A DNA stretch of 64,000 bases. Source: Gorsachius magnificus. Taxonomy: Eukaryota; Chordata; Aves; Pelecaniformes; Ardeidae. The stretch spans positions 13,206,507 to 13,270,506 of the forward strand of contig CM067086.1 of the NCBI GenBank assembly GCA_034008185.1, written 5' to 3'. The notes below the pieces were generated by a model. It was not told the DNA's origin. It made no database searches and worked only from the letters and a program-made list of their open reading frames with translations. Position 1 is the stretch's first letter. Each line of letters starts with the position of its first letter. Below are positions 56,001 through 64,000 of this stretch, piece by piece. The position numbers and the translations under genes are program-made.

Positions 56001-56522
56001 TTCCCCCTTTACCTCACCCTTAAGCTTTTTGATGATGTAAAGCAACTTTGGTACAGTATAAAAGCAGGAAAAATATCAGTTCTGTCTACCTGCCAGTCTT
56101 CCAGTTAATTAAAAATGGTGGCACGCAGAACCTAAAATTCAACTGGTACAACCTAGCAAGCCTAGAATAAGAACCACTACCACAAAATTGTCTTGGGACT
56201 TCACAGCATTATTTTTAAGTCAGTTTTTTTCCTTCGTCATTCTTCTCCCTCTTACTGCTGTTACTCCCCTCTCCTCTACCCAGTTACCCTACCATGAAAC
56301 CAATCAGATAGTTTATACAGATTATAATTTCGTTCCTGATTAAATACCAGGTCCATTTGGTCATCTGCTAACATTTGTCACTTCAGCTTTTATTCACTGA
56401 ATACGAACTACATAGACAATGTTCTCTTTAAGACATACCTGCAGTATGAGCGACTCTTTATCACCCTCTAATCGTGCCAATCTTTCTTGATAGGTTTCAT
56501 TATTAGATGAATGATGATTCAC
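9596..56522 (-). CDS. PPFIBP2: Liprin-beta-2, nearly complete (26 exons, N-terminus outside window)
   Basis: Twenty-six minus-strand exons join to 2583 nt: 860 residues plus stop, one unbroken frame with every splice phase matching. Liprin-beta-2 is a cytoplasmic scaffold that pairs with liprin-alpha, itself a partner of LAR-type receptor phosphatases. In the window fragment, residues 1 to about 235 form a coiled coil (ETYQERLARLEGDKESLILQ, KIRDLEICLEGH, LLSRTSLETEKLDLMAEV, QYEWKLKATK, DRRIEELTLLLSQYRRLKE). Residues 236-495 are a Ser/Pro-rich linker ending in KIWGKIRRTQSGNF. Three SAM domains follow at about 504-567, 584-648 and 662-735. The tail is at 736-860. Human liprin-beta-2 is about 880 residues; the missing start (MDGIIAG region and the following leader) should lie beyond 64000. 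Liprin-beta-1 is excluded by closer matches to beta-2, for example GLLQELKHLKIKV and DDIGLPQYKDQF. Confidence 0.93.
10347..10412 (-). CDS. PPFIBP2: PPFIBP2 alternative C-terminal exon A
   Basis: The exon is 22 codons, phase 0/0. The acceptor is atacttttacag and the donor GTATGT. It encodes MEHSEGTVMQIGALSQGIS and HLT. Joined to LDQ it reads DQMEHSEGTV, matching the liprin-beta-1 tail EQMEDSEGTVRQIGAFSEG. Confidence 0.85.
11780..11785 (-). terminator. PPFIBP2: Candidate proximal PPFIBP2 poly(A) signal
   Basis: TTTATT on + reads AATAAA on the - strand, about 175 nt beyond the short-form stop. A second copy is at 11411-11416. Confidence 0.45.
11961..11978 (-). CDS. PPFIBP2: PPFIBP2 short C-terminus (donor read through)
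   Basis: Reading on past the GTGGGA donor adds VGQTD and a TGA at 11961-11963. This matches the known human liprin-beta-2 ending DQVGQIS. The form thus retains the intron start and would use a nearby poly(A) signal such as 11780-11785. Confidence 0.75.
   Translation of the reverse strand: MGQTD
11979..12149 (-). CDS. PPFIBP2: PPFIBP2 tail exon (spliced form)
   Basis: The acceptor is ttttattttag; 57 codons run to CAG|GTGGGA. It encodes PKKLGFSHFGNLRKKKFDES, TDYICPM and then YKGLSPFTDRDLDQ. If the donor at 11977-11978 is used, the frame joins 10347-10412. If not, six more codons are read to the stop at 11961. Confidence 0.92.
12549..12737 (-). CDS. PPFIBP2: PPFIBP2 SAM domain 3 exon
   Basis: The exon is 63 codons, phase 0/0, with donor GTACGT. 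It encodes ILEPRFNGDTLAMLLNIPPQ, KTLLRRHLTTNF and YTPLTTTAKVR, closing SAM3. Confidence 0.96.
13556..13681 (-). CDS. PPFIBP2: PPFIBP2 SAM domain 3 exon
   Basis: The exon is 42 codons, phase 0/0, with donor GTAAGA. It encodes VSPSEVVQWSNHRVMEWL, RSVDLAEYAPNL and RGSGVHGGLI, one of the most conserved liprin blocks. Confidence 0.96.
14370..14492 (-). CDS. PPFIBP2: PPFIBP2 SAM domain 2 exon
   Basis: The exon is 41 codons, phase 0/0. The acceptor is cctttgcag and the donor GTAAAA. It encodes NDLLFLKVTSQLHHLSIKCA and NPHCLRRRPVEE. FLKVTSQL is the beta-2 form. Confidence 0.96.
15403..15491 (-). CDS. PPFIBP2: PPFIBP2 SAM domain 2 exon
   Basis: The exon is 89 nt. The acceptor is gtatctgcag and the donor GTAAGC. 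It encodes WLDDIGLPQYKDQFHES and VDGRMLQYLTV, the SAM2 core. Confidence 0.96.
16013..16124 (-). CDS. PPFIBP2: PPFIBP2 SAM1 end / SAM2 start exon
   Basis: The exon is 112 nt with donor C|GTGAGT. It encodes EMGIKHPLHRKKLVLAIKS, then LDHIWVT, and splits the Arg codon before WLDDIG. Confidence 0.95.
16307..16457 (-). CDS. PPFIBP2: PPFIBP2 SAM domain 1 exon
   Basis: The exon is 151 nt, with one base in and phase 0 out. The donor is GTAATC. It encodes SDYNAPFAQWSTERICNWL, EDFGLGQYVIFARQW and TATPQDMEK, the first half of SAM1. Confidence 0.95.
17023..17151 (-). CDS. PPFIBP2: PPFIBP2 exon before SAM1
   Basis: The exon is 129 nt, with one base in and two out. The acceptor is gtcttgaaag and the donor GTAATG. 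It encodes IRRTQSGNFPADDLGLAEF and RRGGLRATAGPRLSRS, a block conserved in both liprin-betas. Confidence 0.94.
17808..17946 (-). CDS. PPFIBP2: PPFIBP2 linker exon, Ser/Pro-rich
   Basis: The exon is 139 nt. The acceptor is tttatcccag and the donor GTAAGA. It encodes LSPLSSGTDSGPQSPLSPEN and then KSPKGIKKIWGK, nearly the same as human SSGTESGPQSPLTPDG and NPKGIKKFWGK. Confidence 0.92.
18530..18562 (-). CDS. PPFIBP2: PPFIBP2 33-nt linker microexon, RIRSVSAPVL
   Basis: It takes two bases in and gives one out, with acceptor gactgaag and donor GTACTG. It encodes RIRSVSAPVL, a piece resembling the SASAP phospho-motif region of liprin-beta-1. It is frame-neutral, so it may be alternatively spliced. 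The human beta-2 sequence I know lacks an obvious match. Confidence 0.62.
   Translation of the reverse strand: MASGVSVRQC
20035..20064 (+). repeat. A30 homopolymer
   Basis: An uninterrupted run of 30 A (U30 in PPFIBP2 pre-mRNA). No retrocopy body or target-site duplication was recognised before it. Confidence 0.9.
20197..20341 (-). CDS. PPFIBP2: PPFIBP2 linker exon, YQTLPGKL motif
   Basis: The exon is 48 codons plus one base, with donor GTATGT. It encodes SKPAAKGSKYQTLPGKLPRA and then QNGEQGTYNL and DNEDNGILGL. The TLPGKL block and the following NGE align with human YPTLPGKL and NGE. A run of 30 A lies about 130 nt downstream in the intron. Confidence 0.82.
22241..22282 (-). CDS. PPFIBP2: PPFIBP2 small linker exon (42 nt)
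   Basis: The exon is 14 codons, phase 0/0, with donor GTACAT and an acceptor in a pyrimidine-rich stretch ending ctccgtag. It encodes YVEGKPVQPVVEQE, which aligns loosely with the human DGNQPFPVLEPK segment. The phase match with both neighbours is the main support. Confidence 0.68.
24168..24228 (-). CDS. PPFIBP2: PPFIBP2 linker exon, SSSLEDL motif
   Basis: The exon is 61 nt, with one base in and phase 0 out. The acceptor is cattatttttag. It encodes VPQKKKSSSLEDLQSESLEK, aligning with human KKLSCSLEDLRSES. The donor GTTGGT is weaker than its neighbours. Confidence 0.87.
24674..24742 (-). CDS. PPFIBP2: PPFIBP2 linker exon
   Basis: The exon is 69 nt, with one base in and two out. The donor is GTAAGA. 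It encodes GSIPVSSTNLTSSQEESLE and TIN, aligning with the human PLPQKSLET region. It is frame-neutral if skipped. Confidence 0.82.
24986..25050 (-). CDS. PPFIBP2: PPFIBP2 linker exon with probable GC donor
   Basis: The acceptor is ttttacatag. It encodes ASSGELPPAMLSPVLHK and AMEI, ending with two bases of a Ser codon. The best donor is CAG|GCAAGA, a GC-AG type. A GT donor (GTGGAT) at 24957-24958 is also frame-compatible but weak, and it would add a hydrophobic run (QDFCFLFSG) unlike the family. Confidence 0.75.
25244..25341 (-). CDS. PPFIBP2: PPFIBP2 linker exon
   Basis: The exon is 98 nt, with two bases in and phase 0 out. The donor is GTACTT and the acceptor atgctcacag. It encodes SSVSGGNADELETTLRKWN and a tail of GELFKPE. 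The KWN and ELFKPE pieces align with the corresponding human linker (KWN, ELFKQE). Confidence 0.85.
26455..26530 (-). CDS. PPFIBP2: PPFIBP2 exon, end of coiled coil
   Basis: The exon is 25 codons plus one base. The acceptor is cttttcacag and the donor GTAAAA. It encodes DRRIEELTLLLSQYRRLKE and IMTAAH, the last strongly conserved coiled-coil block before the linker. Confidence 0.94.
29052..29113 (-). CDS. PPFIBP2: PPFIBP2 coiled-coil exon
   Basis: The exon is 62 nt, with two bases in and phase 0 out. The acceptor is aatatttctag and the donor GTGAGA. It encodes QEVQRLKIGMESLLAANEEK, a conserved coiled-coil segment. Confidence 0.94.
29868..29901 (+). repeat. Tandem duplication of 17 bp
   Basis: tgaaatagtttatctgc is followed at once by a copy with a single G-to-A difference. 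Confidence 0.9.
30292..30310 (+). repeat. A19 homopolymer
   Basis: A simple run of 19 A in an AT-rich intron. Confidence 0.9.
30876..30908 (-). CDS. PPFIBP2: PPFIBP2 33-nt microexon, probably alternative
   Basis: The acceptor is catcgtag and the donor GTAAGC. The exon takes two bases in and gives one out, so skipping keeps the frame. It adds EEVYRRRLKEK-like residues. Liprin-beta-1 has a matching KKLKEK segment just before its EVQ motif; the usual human liprin-beta-2 sequence runs directly from ER to DQEIQ, as skipping would give here. Confidence 0.72.
31904..31980 (-). mobile_element. CR1 LINE 3'-end fragment
   Basis: The reverse complement reads ggttggaccagatggtcttt, then ggtcccttccagcc, and ends in ttctatgattct. 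This is the known 3' terminus of CR1 retrotransposons with its octamer tail. Only about 80 bp remain, 5'-truncated as usual. It lies in the PPFIBP2 intron between the microexon and exon 32462-32570. Confidence 0.9.
32237..32288. repeat. 52-bp direct repeat, copy 1
   Basis: Ungapped match to 33120-33171 with 47 of 52 identical bases by eye. On the - strand it holds an intact CA|GTAAGT donor-like site preceded by CCCAATCCAG. Confidence 0.85.
32462..32570 (-). CDS. PPFIBP2: PPFIBP2 coiled-coil exon
   Basis: The exon is 36 codons plus one base. The donor is GTAAGA and the acceptor tctctttcag. It encodes AEIAQLQEQLALKDAEIERL and then QSQLSRTSSHSEVAER. A 52-bp repeat lies in the intron on each side. 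The final G can join either the microexon (GAG, Glu) or the next exon (GAT, Asp). Confidence 0.93.
33120..33171. repeat. 52-bp direct repeat, copy 2
   Basis: Partner of 32237-32288, 883 bp away. The two copies flank the coding exon 32462-32570. The donor-like GTAAGT is kept here too, preceded by CCCAATCTAG. Confidence 0.85.
34986..35078 (-). CDS. PPFIBP2: PPFIBP2 coiled-coil exon
   Basis: The exon is 31 codons, phase 0/0. The acceptor is ctccctttgcag and the donor GTAAGC. It encodes GLLQELKHLKIKVEEMENE and NQYEWKLKATK. Liprin-beta-1 carries an extra coiled-coil unit here that is absent, which supports the beta-2 assignment. Confidence 0.95.
36739..36775 (-). repeat. C-run cluster (G-rich on - strand)
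   Basis: Four C-runs (4, 3, 5 and 7 bases) separated by A-rich spacers. The transcribed sense strand therefore has four G-runs, with one longer loop of 12 bases. Confidence 0.6.
36906..36929 (+). repeat. G-quadruplex motif
   Basis: Four G-runs of 5, 3, 4 and 5 bases with loops of 1, 5 and 1 base fit the classic G3+N1-7 rule on the + strand, the PPFIBP2 template strand. Confidence 0.75.
36998..37270 (-). other. Orphan open reading stretch behind a strong acceptor
   Basis: A long pyrimidine tract on the - strand (about 37274-37320) ends in ttttcag at 37271. Ninety open codons follow to a TGA at 36998. The first part, SVVNLISELQEQMCRLQLE, then INSRIQERKYQDRKPDL, looks like coiled coil. I do not recognise it in known liprin-beta sequences. 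It starts in phase 0, as would be needed after exon 42973-43104. It could be an alternative last exon or chance. Confidence 0.4.
42429..42446 (+). repeat. T-homopolymer
   Basis: About 18 T in a row in the intron 5' of exon 34986-35078 (transcript sense), inside the longest ORF region. Confidence 0.8.
42973..43104 (-). CDS. PPFIBP2: PPFIBP2 coiled-coil exon
   Basis: The exon is 44 codons, phase 0/0, with donor GTGAGT. It encodes ELLSRTSLETEKLDLMAEV, then KLVSMEKEQ and EEKQNKAE, the heptad-rich segment typical of liprin-beta-2. Confidence 0.95.
43105..52456 (-). other. PPFIBP2: PPFIBP2 intron, 9.4 kb
   Basis: AT-rich, with A-runs at about 43310-43340. The flanking exons join without a missing segment. 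I see nothing I can name inside. Confidence 0.65.
52457..52570 (-). CDS. PPFIBP2: PPFIBP2 coiled-coil exon
   Basis: The donor is GTAAAA and the acceptor caaattacag. The exon is 38 codons, phase 0/0. It encodes VSVLTDQVEAQGEKIRDLEI and ends NATEEMLQQ, strongly conserved across both liprin-betas. Confidence 0.95.
52571..56438 (-). other. PPFIBP2: PPFIBP2 intron, 3.9 kb
   Basis: Nothing recognisable except the short tandem duplication at 54335-54370. The 105-codon ORF at 53615-53932 has low-complexity, non-conserved character. Confidence 0.6.
54335..54370 (+). repeat. Tandem duplication of 17 bp
   Basis: taatatattttctgtaa occurs twice without mismatch, with a 19-bp period. Confidence 0.9.
56439..56522 (-). 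CDS. PPFIBP2: PPFIBP2 coiled-coil exon (first in window)
   Basis: The acceptor is ccccagtcacag and the donor GTATGT. The exon is 28 codons, phase 0/0. It encodes VNHHSSNNETYQERL and then ARLEGDKESLILQ, near-identical to the known liprin-beta-2 segment after the N-terminal leader. Confidence 0.93.
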
Positions 56523-59500
56523 CTGTGACTGGGGAAAAAAAGTGCTATGAGAATTTTTACAGTTAACATTAAAATTTTAAGCAATAGTTAATAAAAATTG
56601 ATATAAATTAAATGGTTGTTATAATGTAAAAAACATGCAAAAATATGTCTACAGATCAAACCCGTACATTTCATATGCATTAAGCTTTTTTTAGCAGGAT
56701 TTTGAATACTTACTCATTTCCAGCAATCAAGAATGGTATAGGAATAAATTTGATATTTTCTAGCAAATTATCATTTCATTGGGAAGGGCCATCTTATCAA
56801 GACAAAAATTGTTTAATTTGATATATCTGGTCTCAACAGCCTTTTGCCAAAGTCAAGGAATTTTGGTGTTTATTTTTAAATGGTAAAAAATGCCGTATGT
56901 ATTATACTATTCCTAGACATTACTGAAAGAAAAGTATAATTTTTTTGTTAGCAGTTAACAAATTATTTAAATTATCAAATTCTTAGCAGGAATTACTCAA
57001 GAATCCAACTTCACCGAGTGTTCTTCAGCTACACTAGTCTGCAGCTGACTACTCATTTATAGTTGCTTGTACAATGGCACCAATATAATTATAATCTTGC
57101 CCCCAACTGTCCTTTCTTTTTCAATGGAACATTTGTGAATATGATTTTGGTTTTTAATATTAAATATATCCATGGCTTCTTGATTTCCACTGAGGTCTAC
57201 AGGCCCAAATGTAAAATAGATGATGAAAATAAATATGTTGCTAATTAATGCAAATAAAGAAATCAAATATTTATCCAACCAAAAGCTAAAAGACACTTTT
57301 CAAGCCATAAGGTGCTGAACCATGGACAAAAGAAAAGGTCCTTCACTTCAGAAATTTTTTACATATTTTAAGACTATCTGTAGATAGATATCTAATTAGC
57401 AGGTCCCTCTTCGAGCTAAACAAACACATGTTCTTCTGTCCTTTCTTCACAGGTTAATTTTTCAAGACCTGCTTTGTTGCTTTCTTTTGGTTTGTCTTCA
57501 CCAATTGTTCCTTGACTTCTTTTGAAATTAAGTGCCTCAGAGTAGACACAGGACTTTAGCTGAAAATTGCTAAAGTGGAAAAATCTTTTTCACAGACCCG
57601 TGGGCCATATTTCTTTTCATGAAAGTCATATAGTAAACACTGATATATTTTCAGCCTAAGACACATAACTTCCAGATCCTTTTTTAAAAATGCTCTAATT
57701 TAGCTAGCATCTTCATCCTGTGTTTACTCATTGTTCCTGTATAACCTTGCACCAGTCTACGCTGAATTGCGTCCGATTATTTATACTGTTTTCCCATGTA
57801 TCAGGCACTTCTTACGTTTTAATCATGTCCTTTAGCATGGCTGCAAGGCCCTGCTTAACCAGAATCGCCTATTAATTCCCTGTGCTTCGTCCTTATTCCC
57901 TGGTTTAGAGGGTCAACAAGCACTGAAGAACAGAACGTGCAGAATGCCACCCCACACCTTACCTGCGCTGCTCAAGAGAAGAATATCTTGACTCTACTCA
58001 GAATATACATTTCTCACTAGCTTTTGACCAGTTTATAGTAGGTCCAACTAAGATTCAAGAGCTCACAGAAATGGCTCTAAATCTGCACATCTGAGTGCAT
58101 AACATACACAATCAGAAGTTGCAGACCAATTAATAAGTTTTACAGTGGCACCTATAGGTGTACTTACAGGGGCACTGTGTAAGTACGTAATGCCCTTAAA
58201 GGAACGGTGACTTTACTCCCTTGTCCTCTCCAAATTAATTTTAATTTTTTTAGAATTTCTGTGTCCTAACATTTCTTTCCATCTTTCCTAACATCTCAGC
58301 ATCATTTTTTCAAGCCTTCTCCTTTTATTAAAAAAATACCATGTACCCACACACCCCAACCTACATACCCTCCCCCCCCCCGGCCCCATGTTTATAAAAC
58401 AATCATCTTCAGTTTAACTTAGCCCCTTTGTATTAAAAGTTGGTTGGTCAGTCAGTCCACATAGTCTTCAAGTTCATTCCTTATAAACTTTTGTACTACT
58501 ATAATGAAAATAAGGAATCCTCATAAGTAACCAACATGCCTTTCTGTATGTCTGACTAGATAATCCTTTGACCTCAGCTATGCATCCTCAATCATACTGC
58601 CAGCTATTCTGCCTCGGTTGTTACTCCACTTGCAGAGCAAAGTCTTACACTGTGATTTACAATCCAAAATCTTTAGCCTTGGCGGCTATGTTTCCATTAG
58701 GGTTAAAACTCCATTACATACCGTTAAATGAATTTTCTCAATGGAGCGCCCACACGCCTTACCCAGTATGTCTCTATCTCACACACAACGGTAGGGGAGA
58801 CTCCTGCACCTAGAGCATCAAGTATTCAGGGAAGAGCAGCACACTGCTAGGCAGGAGAATATTCTCTTAATGACAAAACCTAGTGATGAAGACAGCCTCA
58901 TCAAGGTAGATTTTGCACCCTTTCTCCTGCTGTCATTTGCTATTTTCCTAAGCTAGATTTAAGAAACATACCTGTAATCACTTGTGTAACCAATTCACCC
59001 CCAGCCTTAGAGGCACAGTGAGTTAAATTACTGCCAACACATTTTTACATAACCAATCTGTCATAAATGTAAAACAGAGTTCGACATTTTATATAATCAG
59101 TAATTAAGAATTAGTTCAATATCAAATCACAAATAAGATATTTTACTACACTCACATTTACCAAATGTATAGCCTCCGATGATGTCTGGTGCACTGAGTG
59201 ACTGTGAAATATCCTCTGCTGGAAGCCCAATACTCAATACCCATGTAAAACCTAGTGAATCACACGCATGTGAATAGAAAAGGGGGAAGAAAAAAAAAAA
59301 AAAAAAATCAACCCTGCCAATAGGTCAGCCAGCGAATGCTCAGATAAGTACAGGAAAGTACAGTAGACAGAAAATGACCTGCTAAATAAAAGTGGCTGAT
59401 TGACACACAGCAGTTGTTTAAGACTTGGGAAATCTTTGTGGCATGCATAAAGACAAGATAAAACAATGTAATATGAACCAGGGCCATCTGTGGATGGTTG

Positions 59501-62500
59501 GAGTGCATTCTGCAGTTGTGAAAGTCAGTACTGAGAAGAAACTGAGCAAGTATAGTTAGATATCACACGTATCAACAGCAACTGGATATAGGACCTATAA
59601 CACTAAAGTTGTAAGACTACAGACCACTCGTGTTGGTGTAAGAGCTCACAAACAATAAACACTAGACTTCTGTAACCATGTGACTGAAAGGCTGAATCAC
59701 CAAGATTTTCCACAGAGATGCTATTTCAGAAGACGTAGCCTTAAATACCAAAAATCATAACCTGGGCTCCACAAATTAAAAGCTAAATATGTTAATTATA
59801 TTTCTTGTATGAAAGAATGAGAGAAATTGCATAAGACATGTCAAAAAAGTTTATGATAATGCAGATAACCAAGTAGAAGGAAAGATATGCTAATGCCAGG
59901 TGGTTGAAACTACCTTGATGCTAGTAGCACTGCAGATGAAAAGTCTACCATATCAAAGTATGCCATAAATACTTTGCCTAAGGGAGCTGCAAAGGGATGT
60001 CTTGAAGCACCTGTCTCCACAGAGATTTTGGATACAGTTTAATGCCTATCAGATTGCATCAGATATTAACATGAAATGTTTCCTCAAACAATTCCAAATC
60101 AACTGTTTCTTGTGGTTCTAGAAGAAGAATAGGGGAAAAAAGCGCTTTTGCATTCCATCACCTGCTTCAGCTTCTCTCATCTTTAGTTTCCAAACCTCTC
60201 TCTGGAATACGCTCGTTACTCTAACTTGGACATAATATTGGTAGCTGCTGCAAAATTGTCAAAGTACCACTTCCATGATCAAGTCACTAAAGTCATTACA
60301 GAGTCCTTTTCCAAGAAAAAGGCTTAAATATTCCTCCAGAACATACGACACATACACACACACAAATTAGACTTCAGAGTACGATTCAACAGCTTTATTG
60401 TAAAATGGGGATAATCAACAAAAATATAAAAGGGTATGGCAATAAAGGGAAGAAATGTTTGATCAACTCAGTTAGCTATCTTAATTTTCAACAGCCTTCT
60501 CAGAGACTGGTAAGCATGGACTGCTATGTTTTCTTGCATGTTATTTTAAGAGGAAACAATTCAGAATGCAACTTATTGTCAGAACTACAAACATTGTATA
60601 GCGCTTCTGTACAGATGTTCTGTTCAGAAGTTTCTGTAACAGAACTTTTAGCTGAATCTTCATAGGCTGTAAAAGTAAGCCCCTTAAAGCAAGCACATAT
60701 GCTTGATAATAAAATTGAATACAGGCCAGTTTATATTCTCCTCATGTGCTGTTTCAGTTTCAGCTCAAAGAATCTCCAACACAGCTAGTTTTAAAACAAA
60801 AAATACCAACTTTTGAAGTTGATCAGCAAGCTGTTATACACAAATTTGTCACTAATACCATGGATCTCCTAGTGGGCTGTGGAGGGTGGAGGAGCTGGGA
60901 AAAGAAACCTGGCAGTCAGTTAGAGTGGTGATTTGTAAGCTTTTTCAGCAAGTCACCTGCCTCTTTTAGAAGACAGATTATGTCATAACCCTCCTCTCTT
61001 ATTCAGTCACATGAATCACCTTCAGTTCCAGTGATAATTGAGTAAGATGCCTGTGGCAACTATAATACTTGCATTAATGGGGAAGATTAGGGACATCCTT
61101 GATGTATTGTCTTTTGGTTAGAAGCTCAAAACAAGGAGTATAGCCAGCAGAGTTCAACCAGTCAGTTTTCCTGCAAACTACTAGCAGCACACAGACTGTA
61201 CTATTATATTCTAATACAAGAAAATGTACACTATAGACTTTCTCCAGCCTATTTGGAGTTGATAATATTTAGAAGAGTATGGACTTACCATCTCTTTATT
61301 ACTCTTCTGAGTCTGCAGAACTGATGTTATGAGTCAAAGTAGTTGCTATTGTGTTGTGATGAGTGAGTAGCCTACACTTTTATTTTGGCATCTGACCATG
61401 GATGTAATACAAATTTAATCTCCTGGCGTGTTAGCGCTACCTCAGATACCCACCCATTTCAATATTCATTCAGTGTACTCAACAAGGTGGAGAAGGCTGG
61501 AACATGATTTCTGGATCTGTAATTCTTGCCTTTCATCTGAAGGCAATTAATAAAGCAAGAACAGGATTTTCGATTTGCCATTGTTCATTGTTGGTTAAAT
61601 GAAAGTGACAGTCACTTTAAAAAAAGCTAACAGCATATAGTCTGAAATTAGGTAAAGACAGAGCTAGGTAAACTTCTGTAGTCCTAAAATAAAGAAATAA
61701 ATAAAATTGAACAAATATTTATCTTTTATCTGGATAACTTTTCCTAATACTAATACTTATTTATCTTCCAGACAGTTACATTACTTAAAGGAAGATATCC
61801 TTACAGAAGTCCTAAGATTCACCCTCAATATTGTGAGCTTAATGGCTAATAGCATGGGTTTGATCACTTCACCTCTTGCTAGTACAGGTTATAAATAGCA
61901 TCCAGAAGAAAGGAAAGAAAAACATAAGAATAACATACACCTATTTCAGGTCAGCCATCAGCTCTGTGCTGCATGCACTTCAAACGGTAAGTGTAAAGCA
62001 AGCTATAAGTCATCAGGCACCTCCACTTCATATGAAGGCATCTCTCAAAATGAGACGTCTTACTACTGTACAAAGTTTTCCAGAGGCAAGAGACTTTCCA
62101 TTTTGCTATACTCCATCCACTGCAGTTCAAATAGCTCAGCTAATTTACATTGTCCTTAGAGAACCCATAATACTGTTTGTAGTAAATATTAGCATTTATA
62201 CTTGTTAACGATTTGTGGTTATACCTACATGCCTACGTACCAAAATGGGGGTTGTGCCATTTTATTTGGAATGGTGTGTTCCAATGAAGGCCAAATGGAA
62301 AGATAAGAATAAAGCAACAGAACAACAGATAAAATTGTATGTGAACCCTCTAATCCAAATCCCTTGGGAAAACCAAAGAAAATTTGCTAAAGATGAGACA
62401 CTTTCAGCTTCAGGTAGTGGGGAGTGTCTCAGGTTCCTCAGCTTGCAACAGAAACTTTTAACAGTGACAGAGGTATGCTTAGGCTCTGTAAGAGAACCCA

Positions 62501-64000
62501 ACATCAGTTATTTGCAAAACACTTCCCACAAACTGCCCACCAACTACTTTATGAGAACTATGCTGCTGCCTTAGCTGTAATGCTAAAAATGCACTGCATA
62601 TACACAAGAACTTTTCCACATCCTTCTACAAACAGACTGCTGAGAGACATGCCTCCCTTAATTCCTGTGACCTCCTTAGCTGGGCTTTATGTCTTACTAA
62701 CAAGGTATCCTTGAATACCTGCATTCTTACAAACTCATATAGCACTGCATGAAACCAAGGTGGTACTATGTGCCTACATCTGGTATCATTCAGCTTCTCT
62801 GCCAGAATGAGCTAACTGGGATGGTTCTGAAATTGCCATCAAAGTATCAAATGCTGTGAAGTATAGTATAGCTGTACCCATTGCAGAGTTTTGTCTTTCT
62901 CCTATTAGGTAAGATATTATCAGAGAAACTTCTTTCTCTTATGAGAAATACTACTGCAGAATAACATTTTTTATTACTGACAAAAGGCAGAAAAAAGTGA
63001 AATGGAGAAAAAACAGTAAACAAAACACATTAACTGTGCCTCATATGCAACTGAGACAAGGCTAAACTAAATTATTTTTTGGCACTGTCCATCTGCTCTC
63101 ACATTTTATTGCCCACTCTGTCCGTCCCTGTGGCCATTCTTGGCACAGCACTTTTCACAGGTCATTTTAACATCAAGAAAGTCCAATGGAAAGAGTGGAA
63201 GTGTGGTGACACTTTATTTCAATTTGATATAAATATTGCTTTGTCCTTGCTGCTGTTGCATGATGTTACACATTATGTTGCAAGACTACTGCTTAAAACC
63301 AGATCCTCTATTCTAAGCATCTGAAAATAGCAGTTGTATCTGTCATTTTGCCTGCCTGGATCTCGTGATTTTTGTATTTCTTTGCTGCCCTAACCCAGTC
63401 CAAGCCACAGATACCATGCAAATCTAGCTTAGCCAACCAACTGCAACATCAAAACTGATCCTGGTCTCTGAAGTGATTTCTGCTAATGATGAAATTGGAA
63501 CCAGCTTTGGCATACTTCACCAAGGGTTTGTGGAAGTCTGTTGCAATAACTCTTTGCTGAGTAACATTTGTTACTCTGGAGGGTACTCATACTTTCATTA
63601 TCAGCCAAAGAGCAACAGCTTATGATTGCAGGGCCTGAAATCCTTACATGCTATCACAATCAGTGCCAGACATGTGACATCAGGATTCTTGAACATGAGA
63701 ATTAAATAAGCAACTTAGATTGCTTCAACTTTTTTTTTAAAGATCACTTGTCAAAGGAATTTGGGAGCAGACTGCTTAAGTTCTCCTGGGAACAATACAA
63801 GATCACTCCCAGTTCTCTTCCAGTTCTCTTCCCTTCCCCCACATGTGCTCACCACCTTAAAGAGCTTGCAAGGAAAAGCAGCAGTATTGATACTTGCCTT
63901 TATGTACCCTACATAAAAGCAATTACACGCAACCACAGTGACAACATTATTAATTTCTGTAAAACCTGTGCTACATTTGAACACAGTATCCTTTCTGAAC
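56523..64000 (-). other. PPFIBP2: PPFIBP2 5'-ward intron (open to window end)
   Basis: The exons for the N-terminal leader (LIEDLR and AYIKEWFEE motifs) were looked for and not found, so they should lie beyond 64000. Contents are AT-rich sequence, an A-run near 59290-59308, a C-run near 58372-58382 and a short CA repeat near 60353-60363. Confidence 0.6.

Noticed and set aside
59158..59235. Exon-like minus-strand stretch (ISQSLSAPDIIGGYTFG, followed by GTAAAT)
   Set aside because: There is no clear acceptor with a pyrimidine tract, and no match to the missing liprin-beta-2 N-terminus. It is short enough to be chance.
62215..62574. 119-codon plus-strand ORF
   Set aside because: Intronic, with no recognisable domain and no splice or promoter context. 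It overlaps other ORFs in different frames.
1..64000. Operons, CRISPR arrays, phage or other prokaryotic systems
   Set aside because: The whole window behaves as vertebrate intron-exon sequence. No such arrays or dense coding are present.

Overview
This window is vertebrate nuclear DNA, most likely from a bird. It has short coding exons with GT-AG splice sites in long AT-rich introns, no bacterial-style coding, and one fragment of a CR1 LINE 3' end (about 31904-31980), the typical interspersed repeat of birds and other sauropsids. I cannot name the species.

Two protein-coding genes lie tail to tail. On the + strand, 810-6028 holds the last five coding exons of a cytochrome b5 reductase, best matched to CYB5R2. 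Its earlier exons lie left of the window. On the - strand, 56522 down to about 9596 holds nearly all of PPFIBP2 (liprin-beta-2), lacking only roughly its first 90-100 residues. I assembled 26 exons by eye. All splice phases agree and the joined frame stays open for 860 codons. The same CYB5R2/PPFIBP2 convergent pair is known in mammals, which supports both names.

Layout: 1-6028 is CYB5R2. 6029-9595 holds both 3' untranslated regions, with opposed poly(A) signals near 8185-8203. 9596-12149 holds the alternative C-termini of PPFIBP2. 12549-16457 encodes three SAM domains, 17023-26530 a poorly conserved linker made of many small exons, and 26455-56522 the N-terminal coiled coil. 56523-64000 is the 5'-ward intron. 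Most long ORFs in the window are chance readings of intron or of the other strand.

The most interesting points concern PPFIBP2 transcripts. There is a pair of downstream exons (10347-10412 and 9596-9667) that give it a liprin-beta-1-like C-terminus in place of the short LDQVGQ-type ending. There is also a 33-nt frame-neutral microexon, a probable GC-AG intron, an orphan open exon at 36998-37270 with a very strong acceptor, and a 52-bp repeat pair flanking one coiled-coil exon. I saw no tRNA, rRNA, CRISPR or other prokaryotic-type system.
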